Shown piece after piece: positions 6,738 to 12,539 of a stretch of DNA of 12,539 bases (position 1 is the stretch's first letter; each line of letters begins with the position of its first letter). This DNA comes from Stenotrophomonas maltophilia (lineage in GTDB: Bacteria; Pseudomonadota; Gammaproteobacteria; Xanthomonadales; Xanthomonadaceae). Position numbers and translations under genes: made by a program. The notes beneath the pieces are model-generated. The model saw only the letters and a list, made by a program, of their open reading frames with translations, made no database searches and was not told where the DNA came from. The DNA lies in assembly GCA_002386405.1 (NCBI GenBank), contig DGIP01000030.1:392-12930 (forward strand), in the 5' to 3' direction.

Positions 6738-7844
6738 TCACCGCGGGTACGCCAGCAGCACCACCAGATCCTGCTCCCCGCGCTGCTGCAGCGCATGCAG
6801 GCTGCCCACCCGGGTCAGCAGGGCGTCGCCGGCCGCCACGTCGTACTGCTTGCCATCCAGCACGTAGCTGCCCTGCCCGCTGACGATGTAATAGATCTCG
6901 TCCTTGTGCTGCGGGTGCAGGCCGATGCCCGCGCCCTTGTGCAGCACGCGCTTGCGCAGCACGAACGGCAGGTCCTTGTCGTCGGCGAAGAACGGGTAGG
7001 CGGTGGTCGGCTCGGCGCCGCCATGCGGGCCCGGCTGGGAAATGCCGATATCGCGCTCGTGGACCACGCGCGAGGGGCTGGCCGGGTCGCTGCCCTGCCC
7101 TGCGGGCTGGCTCACGTCGCAGTCGATGTCGCGCTTCAAGGCCGGTTTCAGCCCGGGGGTCAGTGCCACCCAGTCGCGCAGCACCAGGCAGGCCACGGCG
7201 GTGGCGCCGGCGGTGCTGAAGTGGGTGCCGTCAGCCTTGTTCTGTTCGGGTACGAACATGAAGTACGGCTTGGCGCCCTGCTCGCCCAGCGCGCGGATCC
7301 AGCGGGTGGAGCTGGCGTTGAGGTCGATCAGCGCCACCTGTTCGCGCGCGGCCAGCTGCTTCACCGCCTGGGTGTACAGCCCGTGCGTGTCCAGCAGCGA
7401 ACCGAAGTCGTACAGCAGCCTTGCCACGGGGGTGATCAGCACCGGCGTGGCGCGCTTGTCGCGGGCCAGCTGCACATAGCGCATCAGGTACTGCGGGTAG
7501 GCGGTGTCCGGGTCGTCGTAGCGCGTGGGGTCTTCGAACTTGGCGTCGTTGTGGCCGAACTGGATCAGCAGCACGTCACCGGGCTGGAGCTCGGCGGCGA
7601 TGGCGTCGAGGCGCTTTTCCTCGATGAAACTACGGGCGCTGCGGCCGGCCTTGGCGTGGTTGCGGACCTGCCAGACGGCGGGGTCCAGGTAGCTTGGCAG
7701 GGCCTGGCCCCAGCCCATCAGCGGCGCACGTTCGGGGCCGTAATCGGCGGCGGTGGAATCGCCGGCGATGAAGATGCGGTGCGGCGCCGCGTGCGCGGTG
7801 CCGGCCGCGAACAACAGAAGCATCGGGAGCAGGAAGCGGTGCAT
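6738..7844 (-). CDS. Exported SGNH (rhamnogalacturonan acetylesterase-type) hydrolase fused to a cupin domain
   Basis: A 368-residue two-domain protein. Residues 1-19 are a signal peptide ending AHA before AP. The esterase domain (about 22-240) has all SGNH blocks: GDST at 28-31 with nucleophile Ser30, Gly67 in NHAKAGRSARSF, GHND at 97-100, and DGTH at 205-208 with Asp205/His208. This pattern is that of family 12 carbohydrate esterases, which remove acetyl groups from rhamnogalacturonan I. After a linker (about 245-285), residues 295-366 form a cupin: His310, Glu316 and Gly323 fit motif 1, and Gly347/His350 fit motif 2. The motif-1 histidine pair is HPQH rather than HxH. GGAG lies about eight bases before the ATG at 7844 (CTCC at 7852-7855, plus strand). 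It is the third gene after kduI and kduD, 86 bp behind kduD. Esterase type is firm in fold and strong from context; the cupin's role is unknown. Confidence 0.85.
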   Translation of the reverse strand: MHRFLLPMLLLFAAGTAHAAPHRIFIAGDSTAADYGPERAPLMGWGQALPSYLDPAVWQVRNHAKAGRSARSFIEEKRLDAIAAELQPGDVLLIQFGHNDAKFEDPTRYDDPDTAYPQYLMRYVQLARDKRATPVLITPVARLLYDFGSLLDTHGLYTQAVKQLAAREQVALIDLNASSTRWIRALGEQGAKPYFMFVPEQNKADGTHFSTAGATAVACLVLRDWVALTPGLKPALKRDIDCDVSQPAGQGSDPASPSRVVHERDIGISQPGPHGGAEPTTAYPFFADDKDLPFVLRKRVLHKGAGIGLHPQHKDEIYYIVSGQGSYVLDGKQYDVAAGDALLTRVGSLHALQQRGEQDLVVLLAYPR

Positions 7845-7861
7845 GTTCGGGCTCCAGGAGG

Positions 7862-7923
7862 GCCGGCCAACGGCCGGCGCTACCGTTTGACAGTTGCGGT
7901 AGGTATCGACCGTTGGTCGATAC
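7862..7923. repeat. SMAG pair inside the kduD-esterase gap
   Basis: The inverted unit has stem GCCGGCC (7862-7868) / GGCCGGC (7872-7878) and box CTAC at 7880-7883. The direct unit has GTAG at 7899-7902 and a perfect 9-bp stem GTATCGACC (7903-7911) / GGTCGATAC (7915-7923). They occupy most of the 86-bp gap between kduD and the esterase gene, so they would be transcribed within the operon message. Confidence 0.87.
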
Positions 7924-7930
7924 CCATGCA

Positions 7931-8686
7931 TCACCTCGCCAGCCACCCACCGTCGACCGGGATGACCGACCCGTTCACGTAATCCGACGCGCTCGACGCC
8001 AGGAAAACGGCCGTACCGGCGAGGTCTTCCGGGGTGCCCCAGCGGCCGGCCGGGATGCGGTCGAGGATGGACTTGTTGCGGTCCTCGTCGGCGCGCAGCG
8101 CGGCGGTGTTGTCGGTGGCCATGTACCCCGGGGCGATCGCGTTGACGTTGATGCCCTTGTTGGCCCACTCATTGGCCAACAGGCGGGTGATGCCGGCGAT
8201 GCCGCTCTTGCTGGCGGTGTACGACGGCACCCGGATTCCGCCCTGGAAGGACAACATCGAGGCGATGTTGATGATCTTGCCGCGGCCCTGCGCGATGAAG
8301 TGACGGCCCGCCGCCTGCGAGATGAAGAACGCGGACTTGATGTTGACGTTCATCACGTCGTCCCAGTCCTGCTCGCTGAAGTCCACCGCATCGGCACGGC
8401 GGATCAGGCCGGCGTTGTTGACCAGGATATCTAGGCCACCGAGCCCTTCGATGGTTTCGCGGATCACCCGCTCCACCGGCTCGATGCTGATCAGGTTTGC
8501 TTCCACCGCCAGGCAGCGGCGGCCCAGCGAGGTGATCTTGGCGATGGTGTCGGTGGGCGGCGCGATGCCGGCCACCGCCACGTCGGCACCGGCCTGGGCC
8601 AGCGCCACGGCGATGCCCTGCCCCAGGCCGGTGTTGCCACCGGTAACGAGGGCGACCTTGCCTTCCAGACTGAACGGATTAGCCAT
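7931..8686 (-). CDS. kduD: 2-dehydro-3-deoxy-D-gluconate 5-dehydrogenase
   Basis: A cytoplasmic short-chain dehydrogenase of 251 residues that reduces 2,5-diketo-3-deoxygluconate to 2-keto-3-deoxygluconate with NAD(P)H, the step after KduI in pectin breakdown. The Rossmann motif TGGNTGLG is at 15-22, NNAG at 90-93, Asn115 in NVNI, and the catalytic Ser143, Tyr156 and Lys160 in the YTASK segment. The C-terminal block SDYVNGSVIPVDGGWLAR is typical of KduD and related gluconate dehydrogenases. The start lies 33 bases after the kduI stop, with AGGA upstream, so the two are one transcript. The specific name rests on SDR features plus the kduI neighbour; another sugar-acid dehydrogenase of the same subfamily is the only real alternative. 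Confidence 0.93.
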   Translation of the reverse strand: MANPFSLEGKVALVTGGNTGLGQGIAVALAQAGADVAVAGIAPPTDTIAKITSLGRRCLAVEANLISIEPVERVIRETIEGLGGLDILVNNAGLIRRADAVDFSEQDWDDVMNVNIKSAFFISQAAGRHFIAQGRGKIINIASMLSFQGGIRVPSYTASKSGIAGITRLLANEWANKGINVNAIAPGYMATDNTAALRADEDRNKSILDRIPAGRWGTPEDLAGTAVFLASSASDYVNGSVIPVDGGWLAR

Positions 8687-8719
8687 TGCGGTTACGGTCC
8701 TTATCCAATGCGGTGTGGG

Positions 8720-9651
<932 letters not shown>

Positions 9652-9675
9652 TTTGCATTGCGGGATCGGTGGGAA

Positions 9676-9770
9676 GTCACGGCCAACGGTCGTGGCCTAC
9701 CGGGTGAAATCAGATCATGGGCCGGCCGGGTGGACTGGCTTGCCGGTAGGTCACGACCGTTGGTCGTGAC
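9676..9770. repeat. SMAG pair between the LacI gene and the kduI promoter
   Basis: The inverted unit has arms at 9676-9684 and 9688-9696 (two wobble pairs) and box CTAC at 9697-9700. The direct unit has GTAG at 9746-9749 and a perfect stem GTCACGACC (9750-9758) / GGTCGTGAC (9762-9770). The second stem is identical in sequence to unit 1 of the cluster at 6643. Lying after the stop of the LacI gene, the pair may end or protect its transcript. Confidence 0.85.
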
Positions 9771-9783
9771 CGGCATCGTTTTA

Positions 9784-10842
9784 TCAATCTTCAGGCGGCT
9801 GGCAGGAATCGCGCACGATCAGGTGCGGGCGCACGCTGGCAATCTGCAGCGCGGCCTGGCCATCGGGCTGGACCAGCATCGCCGCGGCGGTGCGGCCGGT
9901 GTCGCGGGTGTGGCGGCGCACCGAGGTCAGCGACGGCCACAGGCGCGAGGCCAGCGGGCTGTCGTCGTAGCCGATGATGGACAGCTGGCGCGGAATGTTG
10001 ATGCCCGCGCGCAGCGCCACCTTGTAGATGCCGGCGGCCATTTCATCGTTACCGGTGAAGATCGCGGTCGGGCGCTGCTTGCCCAGCAGCAGCTTCTCGG
10101 CGGCAGCCACACCGGATTCGAAGGTGTAGCCGGCCTCCACGATGCGCCCGGGCGGCAGCTCGATCCCGCGCTGGGCGAGGGCATCGATGAAACCGGCGGT
10201 GCGCTCGTGCGCCGAACGGTAGGCGCTGGGGCCGGTGACCAGCGCGATATCGCGGTGGCCCAGCGACAGCAGGTAATCGGCCGCTTCGGCCGCGCCGTCG
10301 CGGTCGTGGGTCACCACCATCTGCGAGGTGTCATCCAGCGGCAGCGCGGCGATGCGGGTGAAGCGGCAGCCGATCTCGTCGAGCATGTCCACCAGCGCCT
10401 GGTCTTCGGAGGCACGCGGCACCAGGATCACCCCGTGCAGCTTCTGCTGCTGCACGAAGCGGCGCACGCCTTCGATGTAGCCGGGGCTGCGCGAGTCGCA
10501 CGGGTGCACCACCAGTTCGAAGCTGGAGCCGCGCAGCGCGTCCAGCGCGCCGTACTGCATGTCCACGATGTACTGCGCGGTGGGGTTGTCGTAGACCATG
10601 CCGATCAGGAACGAGCGCCGGAAGGCCAGCCCGCGCGCCAGCGGGTCGGGCGTGTAGCCCACCTCGCGCATCAGCGTTTCCACCTTCTCACGGGTGTCCT
10701 TGCGCACCAGTGGCGAGTTGTTGATGATCCGCGAAACCGTTTTCTTGGATACACCCGACAGCCGCGCGATGTCATTGATCGTGGCGGCCTTGCCCTTGGT
10801 CAACCCGTGCGGTGACGGGTCGGTCTTGCTGCGCAGTGACAT
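9784..10842 (-). CDS. LacI-family transcriptional regulator of the pectin genes (inferred)
   Basis: A 352-residue repressor. The LacI helix-turn-helix is at about 20-45 (ATINDIARLSGVSKKTVSRIINNS), followed by a hinge (VGYTPDPLARGLAFRRS, 61-77). From about 78 comes a periplasmic-binding-protein-like effector domain with LIGMVYDNPTAQYI, GVILVPR, FTGNDEMAAGIYKVALRAGI and LSIIGYDDSPLASRLWPSLTSV. The open frame extends upstream to 11397 inside the glycosidase, but the ATG at 10842 gives the standard N-terminus; no clear Shine-Dalgarno is present. It follows the GH43 gene by 41 bases and precedes kduI, so it most likely senses a pectin breakdown product such as 2-keto-3-deoxygluconate and represses kduI at the palindrome in that promoter. 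Family is certain; effector and targets are inferred. Confidence 0.93.
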   Translation of the reverse strand: MSLRSKTDPSPHGLTKGKAATINDIARLSGVSKKTVSRIINNSPLVRKDTREKVETLMREVGYTPDPLARGLAFRRSFLIGMVYDNPTAQYIVDMQYGALDALRGSSFELVVHPCDSRSPGYIEGVRRFVQQQKLHGVILVPRASEDQALVDMLDEIGCRFTRIAALPLDDTSQMVVTHDRDGAAEAADYLLSLGHRDIALVTGPSAYRSAHERTAGFIDALAQRGIELPPGRIVEAGYTFESGVAAAEKLLLGKQRPTAIFTGNDEMAAGIYKVALRAGINIPRQLSIIGYDDSPLASRLWPSLTSVRRHTRDTGRTAAAMLVQPDGQAALQIASVRPHLIVRDSCQPPED

Positions 10843-10877
10843 GTGTTCAAACCATGAGAGGTCGAAGGAGTCTACCG

Positions 10878-10897
10878 GCGCCCTCAATCGAGGGCGC
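10878..10897 (-). terminator. Hairpin overlapping the GH43 stop codon
   Basis: A perfect 8-bp stem GCGCCCTC (10878-10885) / GAGGGCGC (10890-10897) with a 4-base loop includes the last codons and stop of the GH43 gene. No T-run follows on the minus strand, so it is not a standard terminator. It may be a processing stop or partial attenuator ahead of the LacI gene, or a coincidence in GC-rich DNA. Confidence 0.35.
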
Positions 10898-12467
10898 GGT
10901 AGCGGAACTGGCGGAAGGTCACCTTGCCGTCGCCGGCAGCGTACAGGGCCGGCTTCAGGGCGAGGAACTTCCCGGCCACATTGTGATGGTAGCCGGAGAC
11001 TTCCATCTGAACCGGGTACTTCTGCCAGGTTTTGCCGTCGGTACTGGAATGGATGGTGACGATGTGGCGGTTGTTGGTCACCCGCAGCCACAGCTTGCCG
11101 CCTTTGGCACTCGGGGCCAGCCGGGTGGGGCGCTCCTCGCCATAGCGGTGCATGATGAACTTCTCGCCGTTGCTGCCCACGCCCACGTACAGCCGGTCGC
11201 TGTAGAAGAGCAGGGCGCCACCCACCGCGCCGGGCGCGATGTCCATTTCGACCTCGAACTGGTAGGCCTGGTCGCCGGCGATGGCGGTCAGCGGCGAGCT
11301 GTCCTTCGGGGTGTCGCCCTTGCCCTGCACGGTCAGCCCGTCGGCACCGAAGCCCAGCCGCTTGTATTCGTCCTGGGCCGGGTTGAAGAACGACCACTGC
11401 GCGCCGAGGGTCTTGCCGGTGAAATCATCCGACAGCGCCATGCCGTGCGGGCCGACCGACTCGCCCGAGGGTTTGGCCAGCGGCTGGCCGAGGTCGCCGC
11501 CCTTGGCCACGAACCAGCCATCGTCGGTCCACTCGATCGGCTCCAGCAGCGCCTGGCGGCCCAGCGTCCAATAGCCGTTCTCGTAGCCGTGGTAGATCAT
11601 CCACCAGCGCCCGTCGGTGCCTTCCACCACGGTGGCATGGCCACGCGACCACCACGGCTCGCTGGCGGACTTCGTGCGGGTGATCGGGTTGTTCGGTGCA
11701 TTCACCCACGGCCCGTGGATCGAGCGCGAGCGCGCGGTGATCACCATGTGCCCGGTCGGCGGGCCGGCGGTGCCACCCACGGCGGTGGTCATGTAGTACC
11801 AGCCGTTGTGGAAGTTGATCTTCGGGCCTTCCTGCGCATAAGCCTCCACGTCCCAGCTTTCCGGGTACTTCCAGCCGTCGTAGACGTGCTTGGGCTTGCC
11901 GACCACGCTCAGGCCATCGTCGGCCAGCTGCACGTAGGCGCCGCCGCTGAGGAACAGGTAGCGCTTGCCGTCTTCCCCCACCGCGTGGCCCGGGTCGATG
12001 TAGCCGCCCAGGCCGATGTCGATCGGCTCGCTCCACGGCCCGCGGATGTTGTCCGACCACACCACGAAGTTGCTGCGGGTCTCGCCGGTGCGTGCCGGGA
12101 AGTAGATGAAGTAGCGGCCGTCGTGCTTGACGATATCCGGGGCCCAGATGGCGCCCACGTTCTTCGTGATCGCATGGCCCAGCGGCTGCCAGTTCACCAG
12201 GTCGCGCGAGTGCCAGATCGGCAGGCCGGGGTAGGCATCGAACGAGGACAGGGTGAGGTAGTAATCGTCGCCATCCTTCAGCACCGACGGATCCGGGCGG
12301 TCGCCGGCGAACACCGGGTTGAGGAAGGTGCCGTTGCCCAGGTCGGCCTGGCGCTGGTTCTCGATGCCGCGCTTCCAGGTGGGGGCGGGCGCATCGGCGG
12401 CGTGCAGGGTGCTGGCCAGCAACAGGCCAGCGGTGGCCAGCCCGGCCAGCAGGGTCTTCAGAGGCAT
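10884..12467 (-). CDS. Exported glycoside hydrolase family 43 with C-terminal beta-sandwich
   Basis: A 527-residue secreted or periplasmic glycosidase. Residues 1-23 form a signal peptide ending LHA before AD. The five-bladed propeller (about 46-330) carries the GH43 residues: general base Asp59 in GDRPDPSVL, Asp111 in WAPDIV, general acid Glu213 in AQEGPKI, and His277 in SRGHATVV. From about 345 (LSDDFTGKTLGAQWSFF) to the end is the concanavalin-like C2 domain common in xylosidase/arabinofuranosidase members (VEMDIAPGAVGGALLFYSDRLYVGVG). AGGGAG stands about seven bases before the ATG at 12467. With the kdu genes and a rhamnogalacturonan esterase nearby, arabinose, xylose or galactose side chains of pectin are the likely target, but GH43 specificity cannot be read from sequence by eye. 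It may be co-transcribed with a gene beyond the window edge. Confidence 0.92.
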   Translation of the reverse strand: MPLKTLLAGLATAGLLLASTLHAADAPAPTWKRGIENQRQADLGNGTFLNPVFAGDRPDPSVLKDGDDYYLTLSSFDAYPGLPIWHSRDLVNWQPLGHAITKNVGAIWAPDIVKHDGRYFIYFPARTGETRSNFVVWSDNIRGPWSEPIDIGLGGYIDPGHAVGEDGKRYLFLSGGAYVQLADDGLSVVGKPKHVYDGWKYPESWDVEAYAQEGPKINFHNGWYYMTTAVGGTAGPPTGHMVITARSRSIHGPWVNAPNNPITRTKSASEPWWSRGHATVVEGTDGRWWMIYHGYENGYWTLGRQALLEPIEWTDDGWFVAKGGDLGQPLAKPSGESVGPHGMALSDDFTGKTLGAQWSFFNPAQDEYKRLGFGADGLTVQGKGDTPKDSSPLTAIAGDQAYQFEVEMDIAPGAVGGALLFYSDRLYVGVGSNGEKFIMHRYGEERPTRLAPSAKGGKLWLRVTNNRHIVTIHSSTDGKTWQKYPVQMEVSGYHHNVAGKFLALKPALYAAGDGKVTFRQFRYRALD

Positions 12468-12491
12468 GCAGTGTCTCCCTTGTCCACATCA

Positions 12492-12515
12492 GCGGCGGCG
12501 GCGCCGGGCCGCCGC
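12492..12515. other. GC-rich hairpin upstream of the GH43 gene
   Basis: GCGGCGGC (12492-12499) and GCCGCCGC (12508-12515) form a perfect 8-bp inverted repeat with an 8-base loop and no T-run. It lies in the short stretch before the GH43 start. A minus-strand stop (TCA at 12520-12522, preceded by codons for ALLRA) hints that another gene ends here, but 17 coding bases are too few to call it. Confidence 0.3.
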
Positions 12516-12539
12516 GCGGTCAGGCGCGCAGCAGCGCCG

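Noticed and set aside
6696..7982. 428-residue plus-strand frame
   Set aside because: Antisense to the esterase-cupin gene and running through SMAG hairpins; no recognisable domain.
12520..12539. End of a further minus-strand gene
   Set aside because: Only 17 bases before a possible stop are visible, too few to support a call.

Overview
The window reads as chromosomal DNA of a gammaproteobacterium of the Xanthomonadaceae, most likely Stenotrophomonas. The DNA is GC-rich with long antisense shadow frames. Gene types fit that family: a TonB-dependent receptor, a GYF/AIM24 protein, phenylalanine hydroxylase beside an Lrp regulator, and pectin catabolism genes. The intergenic gaps hold about ten short GTAG-headed hairpins that match the SMAG (Stenotrophomonas maltophilia GTAG) REP family. 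The genus call is an inference from those repeats and the gene types; no database was searched.

Left part (1-5126): the 3' end of a class A acid phosphatase faces a 755-residue TonB-dependent receptor across a bidirectional terminator. The receptor is divergent from a GYF_2-AIM24 (TIGR00266) protein, and the shared upstream region carries two perfect inverted repeats. A terminator and a SMAG pair follow, then a patatin-like phospholipase with a lipobox, whose stop codon lies inside a SMAG.

Middle part (5127-6737): an Lrp/AsnC regulator and phenylalanine 4-monooxygenase (phhA) are divergent over a 127-bp region. Dyads built on GCAA...TTGC recur there, which suggests that the regulator controls phhA. 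The gap between phhA and the next gene is almost entirely three SMAG hairpins.

Right part (6738-12539): a pectin/rhamnogalacturonan module, all on the minus strand. In transcription order it is a GH43 glycosidase and a LacI-family regulator (gene pair), then kduI, kduD and an exported rhamnogalacturonan acetylesterase-type SGNH hydrolase with a C-terminal cupin domain. The inferred logic is that secreted enzymes trim and deacetylate pectin side chains and backbone, KduI and KduD convert 5-keto-4-deoxyuronate to 2-keto-3-deoxygluconate, and the LacI protein represses at a palindrome lying between the -35 and -10 of a strong promoter in front of kduI. Pectate lyase, uptake porin/transporter, KDG kinase and KDPG aldolase are not in the window. 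The module probably continues past 12539.

No wholly new system is evident. The most unusual items are the esterase-cupin fusion beside kduI/kduD, the operator-promoter of kduI, the dyads in the two divergent promoter regions, and the way SMAG hairpins fill nearly every gene junction from 3994 to 9770, including one inside the kdu operon.
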